From positions 1 through 64,000 of the forward strand of contig NZ_DASZBY010000083.1 of NCBI RefSeq assembly GCF_035943795.1: a stretch of DNA of 64,000 nucleotides. The letters are read 5' to 3'. The stretch is from Aliidongia sp035943795 (lineage in GTDB: Bacteria; Pseudomonadota; Alphaproteobacteria; ATCC43930; CGMCC-115725). The position numbers and the translations under genes were made by a program. The notes under the pieces are model-generated. The model had not been told where the DNA came from. It searched no databases and worked only from the letters and a program-made list of their open reading frames with translations. Positions within the stretch are counted from its first letter, which is position 1; every line of letters begins with the position of its first letter. This document shows positions 1 through 7,614 of the stretch, piece by piece.

Positions 1-25
1 CGAGGAACAGGCGAGACGACGGCAT
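1..25 (-). CDS. possible 5' end of a divergent gene (partial, GntR/FadR-like regulator?)
   Basis: An ATG on the minus strand at 25..23 opens a frame reading MPSSRLFL before the window ends. It lies divergent to the sugar-acid transporter. FadR-type GntR regulators often begin with a short basic/serine stretch followed by an 'RL' helix, and an operator-like dyad of that family lies in the shared upstream region at 123-133. That makes a local GntR regulator plausible. Eight codons cannot prove it, and the ATG may be chance. Confidence 0.3.
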
Positions 26-122
26 GGCAACCCCCAAGAGCCCGAACACGCTTCGCTATATGGGAAGGGCTTCCGTCTTTTTCGATCCCGCGCCGATAAG
101 TCTGCTTAAAGACGATTGTCAG

Positions 123-133
123 TTGTCGGACAA
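123..133. promoter_or_regulatory. GntR/FadR-type operator half-site dyad
   Basis: The sequence TTGTCGGACAA is a perfect 5-1-5 dyad that fits the general FadR-subfamily pattern TNGTNNNACNA. It lies 78 bp upstream of the transporter start, and an extra TTGTC occurs at 116-120. Regulators of galactonate and other sugar-acid operons commonly belong to this family, so it is a good candidate for the substrate-responsive operator of this catabolic cluster. The link to a particular regulator is inference. Confidence 0.5.
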
Positions 134-210
134 ATCGGCACTCTGACGCTCGCGGAAAAGAACCAGAACGAAAGCGTGTCGCACCGCGAGGCGCGCGCGA
201 GGGGAGTGAC

Positions 211-1497
211 ATGACGCAACCTGTTTCGCCGAAGGTCAGGCGCATGCAGCGGCTGGCTTTGCTGCTGCTGCTGGTGACCGGCGCCATCAACTATCTGGAT
301 CGCCAGACGCTCGCGATCGGCAATCCCGAAATCCGCGCCGAATTGGGCCTCAGCATCGAGCAGATGGGCTATCTGCTGGCCGCCTTTTCCTTGAGCTACG
401 CCTTCGCGCAATTGCCGACCGGGGGCTTGGTCGACAAGGTCGGTCCGCGCAAGCTGCTCGGTATCGGGTTGGCGATCTGGTCGGTCGCCCAGGGCTTCGC
501 CGGCTTCGTCAGCGGCTATAGCCAGTTCTTCTATGCGCGCATCGTGCTGGGCATCGGCGAGGCGCCGCAATTCCCGACCGGCGCGCGCGTCGTGTCCAAC
601 TGGTTCAACGTACGCGACCGCGGGCTGCCGACCGGCATCTTCAATTCGGCCTCGACGCTCGGACCCGCGCTGGCACCGCCGCTGCTGACCTGGCTGATGC
701 TGACCTGGGGCTGGCGCGCCATGTTCATCGCCATGGGCGTGCTGGGCGTGATCGCCGCGATCATCTGGTACGCCTCCTATCGCGATCCGGGCGAGACCGA
801 CATCACGGAAGCCGACAAGGCGGCGATCCAGGAAGGCGAGCCGCCGCGCACGGCCGGCGTGAGCTTCGCCCAATGGCTGCGCCTGTTCCGCTTCCGCACG
901 ACCTGGGGCATGGTGCTGGGCTTCTTCGGCACGGTCTATCTGATCTGGCTCTACCTGACCTGGCTGCCCGGCTATCTCGAGATCGAGCGGCACATGAGCG
1001 TGATGAAGACCGGCATCTATTCCTCGGTGCCGTACATCTTCGGCTTCATCGGGTCGATCGTCGGCGGCGCCGTGTCCGACTGGCTCGCGGCCCGCGGCCA
1101 CACCCCGATGATGAGCCGCAAGATCCCGATCATCTGCGGCCTGTTCGGCATGGCGCTCTTCACCATCCCGGCCGCCTTCACCGACAGCTGGCAGATGGCG
1201 CTCACCTTCATCTGCCTCGCGGTCTTCTGCGGCAACGTGTCGAGCGCCTGCAGCTGGGCGCTGGTCACGGCAGCGGCGCCGCCGACCTACGTCGCGTCCA
1301 TCGGGTCCATCCAGAACTTCGGCGGCTATCTGGGAGGCACGCTCGCTCCGGCACTCACCGGCATCATCGTGCAGCGGACCGGATCGTTCATCCCGGCGCT
1401 GATCGTCGGTGCCGGCATCGCCGCGACGTCGGCCCTGATCTACACCTTCGTGGTCAAACGCCCGATCTCGGGCGCGGACCTCGAAGCGCTCACCTGA
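211..1497 (+). CDS. MFS transporter, anion:cation symporter family (sugar-acid uptake)
   Basis: A 428-residue inner-membrane permease with about twelve hydrophobic segments. It has features of the ACS family (ExuT/GudP/DgoT type): an N-terminal NYLDRQTLAIG loop after the first helix, the loop-2 pattern GGLVDKVGPRK, and the segment SNWFNVRDRGLPTG. Proteins of this type import hexuronates, galactonate or glucarate with protons. The neighbouring DgoK and DgoA genes make galactonate or a related aldonate the likely substrate. The start is supported by a GGGGAG Shine-Dalgarno at 201-206. A GntR-type dyad lies upstream. The exact substrate is inferred from context only. Confidence 0.85.
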   Translation: MTQPVSPKVRRMQRLALLLLLVTGAINYLDRQTLAIGNPEIRAELGLSIEQMGYLLAAFSLSYAFAQLPTGGLVDKVGPRKLLGIGLAIWSVAQGFAGFVSGYSQFFYARIVLGIGEAPQFPTGARVVSNWFNVRDRGLPTGIFNSASTLGPALAPPLLTWLMLTWGWRAMFIAMGVLGVIAAIIWYASYRDPGETDITEADKAAIQEGEPPRTAGVSFAQWLRLFRFRTTWGMVLGFFGTVYLIWLYLTWLPGYLEIERHMSVMKTGIYSSVPYIFGFIGSIVGGAVSDWLAARGHTPMMSRKIPIICGLFGMALFTIPAAFTDSWQMALTFICLAVFCGNVSSACSWALVTAAAPPTYVASIGSIQNFGGYLGGTLAPALTGIIVQRTGSFIPALIVGAGIAATSALIYTFVVKRPISGADLEALT

Positions 1498-1510
1498 TGA
1501 ACTTGGTACA

Positions 1511-2002
1511 TCATCTGATGAACTGGTCGACGTAGTCGCCCAGGCCGACGGCATGGTAGTGCCGTCGGCACATCTCGATCTTGGTGAAGACGTCCTCGTA
1601 CCCGTTCATCTGGCCGGCTTCGTCCAGATAGATCATGGCGCCGGAGATGGTGAAGAACGTAATCATCTCCGGCACGCCCTCGTCGACCACCAGGGTGTGG
1701 ATCTCGCCCGGCGGCTCGTAGACGAAGCTGCCTTCGGTCGCGACCCAATCATGCTCCAGGTAGCGCCAACTGCCCTTGATGACGTATCCGGTGACGATCA
1801 TCGGATGGCGATGGCGGCTCAGCACCCCCGACTTGCGCACGCGCAGCAGGTTCGACCAGCCACCGCTGACCGTGTTGAACAACAGCGGGCGAAACCAGAC
1901 ATTGTCGGCCTGGGGCACCCAGACCCGCTCGTCCTCCGGCATCGCCTGGACCGCGATCTCCGGCTGGATGCCGGCAGCCTGCTGGAATTTCACGGCTGGC
2001 AT
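1511..2002 (-). CDS. cupin-domain protein, 2,4'-dihydroxyacetophenone dioxygenase-like
   Basis: A 163-residue single-domain cupin. The first cupin motif is visible as SGVLSRHRHP (two histidines) and the second as YEPPGEIHTLVV (acidic residue plus histidine), giving a plausible 3-His metal site. Overall it resembles the 2,4'-dihydroxyacetophenone dioxygenase family, whose members are often found in sugar-acid clusters with unproven roles. The ATG at 2002 leaves 11 bp after the SDR stop codon, so the two are surely one transcript. The open frame continues upstream through the SDR gene, but that is an alternative frame of the SDR. True substrate unknown. Confidence 0.75.
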   Translation of the reverse strand: MPAVKFQQAAGIQPEIAVQAMPEDERVWVPQADNVWFRPLLFNTVSGGWSNLLRVRKSGVLSRHRHPMIVTGYVIKGSWRYLEHDWVATEGSFVYEPPGEIHTLVVDEGVPEMITFFTISGAMIYLDEAGQMNGYEDVFTKIEMCRRHYHAVGLGDYVDQFIR

Positions 2003-2013
2003 GGATGCTCTCC

Positions 2014-2739
2014 TCAAGCGACCGCATAGCCGCCGTCGACCGGCAGCACGACGCCGGTGACGAAGGCCGCGGCCCCGGAACATAGAAACACGACGGCGCC
2101 GCCGATATCCTCGGGCCGCCCCCAGCGGCCGAGCGGGGTGCGCGCGACGATCGCGGCGCTGCGGGCCGGGTCCTCGCGCAGAGATCCGGTCAACGCCGTC
2201 TCGATCCAGCCGGGCGCCACCGCATTGACGCGGATGCCGTCGGACGCCCAGGCGATCGCCAGGCTCTTGGTCAATTGCGCGATGCCGCCCTTGCTGGCGC
2301 TGTAGGCGGGGGCCGCACCGCTGCCGAAGAAACTCAGCATCGAGGCGATGTTGACGATGGCGCCGCCGCGCCGGGCCAGCAGCGGCCGGCATGCCGTGGC
2401 GAGCCGCATGGCGCCGGTCAGGTTGACCTCGATGACTTTCTGGAACGTCTCGACCTCGAACTCGCCGCCAGCGCGCACGATCATCCCGGCACCGTTCACC
2501 AGGATGTCGAGCCGCCCCAGCCCATCGACCAGATCGGTCACCGCCCGATCGTCGGCCACGTCGAGCGCGCGGACCCGGATGCCCTGGAAGGCCGCGCCCG
2601 CTTCGGCTGCAGCGACTTCGGCGCCGCCGAGCCCGGTCGCCAGCACATCGGCGCCGGCGTTCCGCAGCGCCTGGGCGATGGCGCCACCGATCCCCCCGGT
2701 ACCGCCTGTCACCATCGCCGTCAGCCCATCGAGCCGCAT
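2014..2739 (-). CDS. short-chain dehydrogenase/reductase
   Basis: A 241-residue classical SDR. The Rossmann motif TGGTGGIG is at about residues 11-18, NGAG (a variant of NNAG) near 82, the catalytic Ser in NIASM near 132, and Tyr/Lys in AYSASK near 145-149. It is the promoter-proximal gene of a two-gene minus-strand unit with the cupin and is divergent from dgoK. In this setting it could oxidise an aldose, aldonate or ketoaldonate feeding the De Ley-Doudoroff-type pathway. FabG is unlikely because there is no fab context. Substrate assignment is inference. Confidence 0.85.
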   Translation of the reverse strand: MRLDGLTAMVTGGTGGIGGAIAQALRNAGADVLATGLGGAEVAAAEAGAAFQGIRVRALDVADDRAVTDLVDGLGRLDILVNGAGMIVRAGGEFEVETFQKVIEVNLTGAMRLATACRPLLARRGGAIVNIASMLSFFGSGAAPAYSASKGGIAQLTKSLAIAWASDGIRVNAVAPGWIETALTGSLREDPARSAAIVARTPLGRWGRPEDIGGAVVFLCSGAAAFVTGVVLPVDGGYAVA

Positions 2740-2849
2740 GCCGCTTCCCTTCCCCGTTCTTTCCGGCAGGGTGTCCTCCGCTCACGGCGGTTGTCAACGA
2801 CCGGCCGCCGCCAATAGTCTGATGAAAAGTGACGCACGAGGAGCGAAGC

Positions 2850-3731
2850 ATGATTGCCGTCGATTGGGGAACCTCGAGCTTCCGGGCCTATCGGCTCGGT
2901 GCGGACGGCACGATCCTCGCAACCGTCGCATCGCCGCGCGGCATTCTGAGCGTGGCCGACGGCCGGTTCGATGCCGTGTTGCGCGAAGAGGTCGGCCCCT
3001 GGCTCGACGCCGAACGGCTGATGCTGCTGTCCGGGATGATCGGCAGCCGGCAGGGCTGGCGCGAGGCGCCCTACGCCCCCTGCCCGGCCGGCGAGCCGGA
3101 AATCCGGGCGGCCCTGACCCGGCTCGATTTCGATTGGCCCGGCCAGGCATGGCTGGCACCCGGCCTGACCTGCCGGTCGAACGGCGTGCCCGACGTGATG
3201 CGCGGCGAGGAGGTCCAGATCCTGGGCGCACTGGACGCGCTCGACCGCGGCACTGGTCTCGTGTGCCTACCCGGCACCCATTCGAAATGGGTGCGGGTCG
3301 AGGACGGCCGGATCACCGGTTTCCAGACCCATATGACCGGCGAGAGCTTCGCAGTCCTGCGGCAGCATTCGATCCTCGGCCGCCTGATGCCGGCGGCGGA
3401 CGCGGAATCGGACCCGGACGACCAGGCCTTCGCCGCCGGGTTGGCGCGCGCCAGGACCGAGGGCGGGCTGCTGCACCATCTATTCGGCGTGCGCAGCCTG
3501 GGCTTGATGGGCGATGTTCCCACCGAAAGCCTGCCGGCCTATCTTTCGGGCCTGCTGATCGGCCATGAATTGGCAGCGACCGTGGCGATTGTCGGCCCGG
3601 TGCATCTGATCGGCAACGACACCCTGACCCGGCGCTATGGTCAGGCCCTGACTCTGTCGGGCCGGGTGGCCCTGCCCATGGCGCCGGACCGGGCCGCAGC
3701 CGGGCTCCATCTCCTGTCGCGAGGATTGTAA
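2850..3731 (+). CDS. dgoK: 2-dehydro-3-deoxygalactonokinase
   Basis: A 293-residue ASKHA-fold kinase that phosphorylates 2-keto-3-deoxy-D-galactonate at C6 with ATP. The N-terminal phosphate-1 loop reads VDWGTSSFRAYRL (residues 4-16), and LPGTHSKWVRV is a family hallmark. The start was set at the ATG at 2850, which has a GAGGAG Shine-Dalgarno at 2838-2843; a GTG at 2829 is also in frame but has no ribosome site. It lies 3 bp upstream of the aldolase, so the two are co-transcribed and probably translationally coupled. The preceding galactonate dehydratase is not in this window. Confidence 0.93.
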   Translation: MIAVDWGTSSFRAYRLGADGTILATVASPRGILSVADGRFDAVLREEVGPWLDAERLMLLSGMIGSRQGWREAPYAPCPAGEPEIRAALTRLDFDWPGQAWLAPGLTCRSNGVPDVMRGEEVQILGALDALDRGTGLVCLPGTHSKWVRVEDGRITGFQTHMTGESFAVLRQHSILGRLMPAADAESDPDDQAFAAGLARARTEGGLLHHLFGVRSLGLMGDVPTESLPAYLSGLLIGHELAATVAIVGPVHLIGNDTLTRRYGQALTLSGRVALPMAPDRAAAGLHLLSRGL

Positions 3732-3734
3732 ACG

Positions 3735-4358
3735 ATGATCGATCTCAAGACCGCCCTTGCCCGCTGCCCGCTGGTCGCGATCCTGCGCGGCATCACGCCG
3801 GACGAGGTGGCGCCGATCGGGGCGGCACTCATCGATGCCGGCTTTGCCATCATCGAAGTGCCGCTCAATTCGCCAGACCCGTTCGCCAGCATCGCGCGCC
3901 TGGCCCATCAGTTCGGCGATCTGGCATTGATCGGCGCCGGAACGGTGCTGACGCCGACCCAGGTCAACGACGTCAATGCGGCCGGCGGGCGGTTGATCGT
4001 CATGCCCCACGCCGACACCGACGTGATCCGCGCGGCCAAGGCGGCCCGCATGGTGGCGCTTCCCGGATTTGCCACGCCGACCGAGGCCTTCGCCGCGATC
4101 CAGGCGGGCGCGGATGGCCTGAAGCTGTTCCCGGCCGAAGCGAACCCGCCCAACGTCCTGAAGGCGATGAAGGCGGTGCTGCCGCCGGACGTGCCGATCC
4201 TCCCGGTCGGCGGCATCACCCCGGACCGCATGGCAGCCTACTACCAGGCCGGCGCCACCGGCTTCGGCCTGGGATCGGCCCTCTACAAGCCGGGCGACAC
4301 GGCCCGGGAAGTGGCCGTCGCCGCCAGCAAGTTCATCGCGTCATTGCCGAGAGGTTGA
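3735..4358 (+). CDS. dgoA: 2-dehydro-3-deoxy-6-phosphogalactonate aldolase
   Basis: A 207-residue class I aldolase of the KDPG/KDPGal family, usual length for DgoA. It cleaves KDPGal to pyruvate and glyceraldehyde 3-phosphate. The Schiff-base lysine is in GLKLFPAE, the catalytic glutamate in IIEVPLNSP, and the pyruvate-binding arginine in ILRGI near the start. The pairing with DgoK three bases upstream separates it from the KDPG aldolase Eda. Together the two finish galactonate degradation after dehydration. It ends 11 bp before the convergent yccF gene. Confidence 0.93.
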   Translation: MIDLKTALARCPLVAILRGITPDEVAPIGAALIDAGFAIIEVPLNSPDPFASIARLAHQFGDLALIGAGTVLTPTQVNDVNAAGGRLIVMPHADTDVIRAAKAARMVALPGFATPTEAFAAIQAGADGLKLFPAEANPPNVLKAMKAVLPPDVPILPVGGITPDRMAAYYQAGATGFGLGSALYKPGDTAREVAVAASKFIASLPRG

Positions 4359-4369
4359 ACGGTCGAAGC

Positions 4370-4801
4370 TCAGCGCCTGCCATAACGGGAACCATAGGCG
4401 ACCCCGTTGGGAACGACGGCCTGCCCGATCGGGAACAGCGCGATCGGCACCAGCTTCAGGTGCACCCAGGCAAACGGCAGGCCGATGATGGTGACGGCAT
4501 AGCCCGCCGCCAGCACCAGATGGCCGAACGCCAGCCACCAGCCAAAACAGACGAACCAGATCAGGTTGCCAAGCAGCCCCAGTGGGCCGGTGCCGATATC
4601 CTCGCGGCCCGACAATTCGTCCCGGGAAACGGCGGTCTGGCCGAACGGCAGCAGGGTATAGAACCCGATGTTGAAGGCGGCTCGCGCCCAGGGCAGGCCG
4701 ACGATCGATAGCGCGAACAGCAGGCCGGCCAGAAACCACGCGCCGCCGGTCAACAGCCCGCCGCCCAGGATCAACCACAGGATATTCAGAATCAGGCTCA
4801 C
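4370..4801 (-). CDS. YccF domain-containing inner membrane protein
   Basis: A 143-residue membrane protein with two copies of a YccF-type unit (LILNILWLILGGG followed by GLPWARAAFNIG; then NLIWFVCFGWWLA followed by IIGLPFAWVHLK). This duplicated hydrophobic pattern is typical of YccF (DUF307). The start is placed at a GTG (4801) that follows a strong GGGAGGA ribosome site; further upstream starts would add a hydrophilic tail not seen in the family. It is convergent with dgoA and divergent from the DUF2252 gene. Its molecular role is unknown. Confidence 0.85.
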   Translation of the reverse strand: MSLILNILWLILGGGLLTGGAWFLAGLLFALSIVGLPWARAAFNIGFYTLLPFGQTAVSRDELSGREDIGTGPLGLLGNLIWFVCFGWWLAFGHLVLAAGYAVTIIGLPFAWVHLKLVPIALFPIGQAVVPNGVAYGSRYGRR

Positions 4802-4911
4802 AACGTCCTCCCTCGTCGAAACGGCAAGCGGTCGCGGGACACGTTGCACAAGCAGCTGTCATATTTGTGCGATACAGCCAGGTTGCAATATGCCATGGAA
4901 GGACCGACCCG

Positions 4912-6000
4912 ATGATGGACATCGTCGAGGCGACCGAGGCCTACGAGACCTGGGCCTTCGCCCAGATCCCCAAGCTGCGCGCCGATCTCGCGCGCAAGCA
5001 TGCGGCGATGGCTGCGGGCCCCTTCCCGTTCCTGCGCGCGACATATTACCGGTGGGCCCAGCTCTGGCCGAAGCTGTGCGAGGACCTGGCCGATGCGCCG
5101 CGCGTACTCGCGGTCGGCGATATCCATGTCGAGAATTTCGGCACCTGGCGCGACATCGAGGGGCGGCTCGTCTGGGGCGTCAATGACTTCGACGAGGCGC
5201 ACATGGCGCCCTACACGCTCGATCTGGTGCGCCTTACCGCCTCGGCCCTGCTGGCGCTGGAGGCTCACCAGGTCGACGCGGCGCGCGACCGGATCGCCGA
5301 GACGATCCTCGCGGGATATCTGAAGCACCTCGAAAGCGACGCGCGCCCGTTCGTGCTCGAAGAGCCCAATCGCTGGCTGCGCAAGCTGGCGTTCGGCGAG
5401 TTCCGCGATCCCGAACCGTTCTGGGCCAGGCTCAACAACCTGCCCGGCGCCGAGGACACGATCCCGCACAAGCTATGCAAGCTGTTGGAGAAGCGCTTTC
5501 CGCAGACCGGCCTGGCGCTGCGGTTCGTCCACCGCACCGCCGGCCTCGGCAGCCTCGGCCGGCCGCGCTATGTGGCGCTGGCCGACTGGCACGGCTCGAC
5601 GATCGCACGCGAGGCGAAGGCACTGCTGCCGTCCGCCTGGGTCTGGGCGCGCGACAAGGGGCGCAAGCGCATCCGATACAATGATCTGCTGGCCCGGGCG
5701 ATTCGCTGTCCGGATCCCTATGCCGGCGCCATCGACGGCTGGATGATCCGGCGCCTGGCGCCGGAAAGTATCGGAATCGACCTGACGGCCTTGCCCAAGA
5801 AGAAACTCGAGGAACGGCTGCTGATGGCGATGGGTGCCGAACTCGCGAACATCCATCTGGGCACGGAAAGCGCCGGCGACGCGATCCGCAAGGACCTGAA
5901 CGGCCGGCGCCGCTCCTGGCTGGAACGTGCCGCCGACATCACGGCCGACCGGCTGCGCGGGGATCAGGCAGTGTGGCGGGCGGCGCAGCACGCGGACTGA
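4912..6000 (+). CDS. DUF2252 family protein (kinase-like fold)
   Basis: A 362-residue protein of the DUF2252 family. Diagnostic motifs are GDIHVENFGT and VNDFDEAHMAPYTLDLVRL, which resemble the catalytic and metal-binding loops of aminoglycoside-phosphotransferase-like kinases. No substrate is established for the family. The start at 4912 follows GGAAGG (4897-4902); a second ATG comes directly after. The gene lies 77 bp before the MBOAT acyltransferase on the same strand, so they may share a transcript, but no functional link is known. Confidence 0.85.
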   Translation: MMDIVEATEAYETWAFAQIPKLRADLARKHAAMAAGPFPFLRATYYRWAQLWPKLCEDLADAPRVLAVGDIHVENFGTWRDIEGRLVWGVNDFDEAHMAPYTLDLVRLTASALLALEAHQVDAARDRIAETILAGYLKHLESDARPFVLEEPNRWLRKLAFGEFRDPEPFWARLNNLPGAEDTIPHKLCKLLEKRFPQTGLALRFVHRTAGLGSLGRPRYVALADWHGSTIAREAKALLPSAWVWARDKGRKRIRYNDLLARAIRCPDPYAGAIDGWMIRRLAPESIGIDLTALPKKKLEERLLMAMGAELANIHLGTESAGDAIRKDLNGRRRSWLERAADITADRLRGDQAVWRAAQHAD

Positions 6001-6077
6001 CGGTCGAAAAGACTTGGCTGACCGGCGCGCGAACGCAAGGATGCGGGCCCGACCGCCCGAGACATCGCCACCGCTTC

Positions 6078-7523
6078 ATGCTGTTCAACTCGCTGCCGTA
6101 CATTCTGGGCTTCCTGCCCCTGACCCTGGTCGGCTGGTTCGCGCTGGCGCGGGTCAATCCGCGCGGCGGGCGGCTGTGGCTGGCCGGTGCGTCGCTGCTG
6201 TTCTACGGCTGGTGGGACTGGCGCTACCTGGCGCTGCTGCTGGGCTCGATCGCCTTCAACTACGGCGCCGCCCGGCTCATCGCCGGCGCCGGGTACCCGA
6301 GGCGACGCATCCTGCTCGGCGCCGCGATCGCGGTCGACCTGGCGCTGCTCGGCTGGTTCAAATATGCCGATTTCTTCCGCGAGAGCCTGGCGGCGCTGGC
6401 CGGAACCGCCTGGGCACCGCTGGGCGTGGCATTGCCGCTCGGCATTTCGTTCTTCACCTTCACGCAAATCGCCTTTCTGGTCGACACCAGCGCCGGCAAG
6501 GTGCGCGAGGCGGACCCGCTCGACTACCTGTTGTTCGTGACCTTCTTTCCTCACCTGCTGGCCGGTCCGGTGCTGCATCACGCCGAGATGATGCCGCAAT
6601 TCGCCGATCCGCGGACCTCGCGACCGCGCGCAGAGATGATCTCGACCGGCCTGACCCTGTTCATGATCGGCCTGGTCAAGAAGGTCGTGCTGGCCGACGG
6701 CATCGCACCGGTGGCCAGCCTGGTGTTCGACGCGACCGCCCAGGGCGGCTCGCCCGGCCTGGGCGAGGCCTGGGCCGCCGCCCTCGCCTACAGCTTCGAG
6801 CTCTATTTCGATTTTTCCGGCTATACCGACATGGCGCTGGGTGCCGCCCGCCTGTTCGGCATCGTGCTGCCACTCAACTTCGCCTCGCCCTACCAGGCGG
6901 CGAGCCCGATCGAGTTCTGGCGGCGCTGGCACATGACCCTGTCGCGCTTCCTGCGCGACTATCTCTACATCCCGCTCGGCGGCAATCGCCTGGGCCCGGC
7001 GCGCCGGCACATGAACCTGTTCGTGACCATGCTGCTGGGCGGCCTGTGGCACGGCGCCGCCTGGACCTTCGTCGCCTGGGGCGCTTTCCACGGCGTGCTG
7101 CTGATCGTGAACCACGGCTGGCGCTCGATGGTCGGGCGCCTGGGCCTGGGCGGCGTGACCGCGAAGCCGCCGGCCCGGCTGGCCGGCTGGGCCCTCACCT
7201 TCCTCGCGGTGATGCTGGGCTGGGTGCTGTTCCGGGCGAACGGGTTCGATACGGCGGGACGGATGTTCGCCGCCATGGCCGGCCATGGCGGCAGCTTCGC
7301 CGCCCTGTTGCCCGGCGCCGAGGTCTGGGTCGAGTTGGCGGCGCTGGGCGCCGTGGCCTTCCTGCTGCCGAACAGCCAGAGCCTGGTGCTGGGCGGGCCG
7401 GAAGCCTGGCGCCGGCTCACTTGGCGCCCGTCGCCCGCCTGGGCGCTGGTCCTGGCGCTGGGCTTCGTCGTGGCGCTTGGCCAGATGTCCGACGTCAGCC
7501 CGTTCCTGTATTACCGCTTTTAA
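6078..7523 (+). CDS. MBOAT family O-acyltransferase (AlgI-like)
   Basis: A 481-residue polytopic membrane-bound O-acyltransferase. It has the AlgI-type opening MLFNSLPYILGF, then FFPHLLAGPVLHH, YFDFSGYTDMALG, EFWRRWHMTLSRFLRDY and the catalytic histidine region GGLWHGAAWTF followed by AFHG. AlgI-type proteins move an acetyl group across the inner membrane to a periplasmic SGNH partner that acetylates a polysaccharide. Such a partner (AlgX/AlgJ-like) is two genes downstream, separated by an unrecognised protein. The ATG at 6078 fits the family start. The polysaccharide target is not encoded nearby. Confidence 0.92.
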   Translation: MLFNSLPYILGFLPLTLVGWFALARVNPRGGRLWLAGASLLFYGWWDWRYLALLLGSIAFNYGAARLIAGAGYPRRRILLGAAIAVDLALLGWFKYADFFRESLAALAGTAWAPLGVALPLGISFFTFTQIAFLVDTSAGKVREADPLDYLLFVTFFPHLLAGPVLHHAEMMPQFADPRTSRPRAEMISTGLTLFMIGLVKKVVLADGIAPVASLVFDATAQGGSPGLGEAWAAALAYSFELYFDFSGYTDMALGAARLFGIVLPLNFASPYQAASPIEFWRRWHMTLSRFLRDYLYIPLGGNRLGPARRHMNLFVTMLLGGLWHGAAWTFVAWGAFHGVLLIVNHGWRSMVGRLGLGGVTAKPPARLAGWALTFLAVMLGWVLFRANGFDTAGRMFAAMAGHGGSFAALLPGAEVWVELAALGAVAFLLPNSQSLVLGGPEAWRRLTWRPSPAWALVLALGFVVALGQMSDVSPFLYYRF

Positions 7524-7542
7524 AAACAGCACGACGTCCGGA

Positions 7543-7589
7543 TTGACGAGCAGCAATCGGGAGCGCACAATCGCCGGTAGGTTAAACCT
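7543..7589 (+). promoter_or_regulatory. sigma-70-type promoter with a dyad near the start site
   Basis: TTGACG (7543-7548) and CACAAT (7566-7571) are separated by 17 bp. Eight bases further on lies AGGTTAAACCT (7579-7589), a perfect 5-1-5 dyad that would overlap the transcription start region and could be an operator. It gives the unrecognised gene at 7615 its own promoter despite the MBOAT gene just upstream. Confidence 0.5.
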
Positions 7590-7614
7590 GTCTTAATGAG
7601 AAGAGGGACCAAAA

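Noticed and set aside
5964..7568. A 534-codon minus-strand open frame opposite the MBOAT gene
   Set aside because: Gln/Arg/His-rich shadow translation; the MBOAT motifs on the plus strand are unmistakable.
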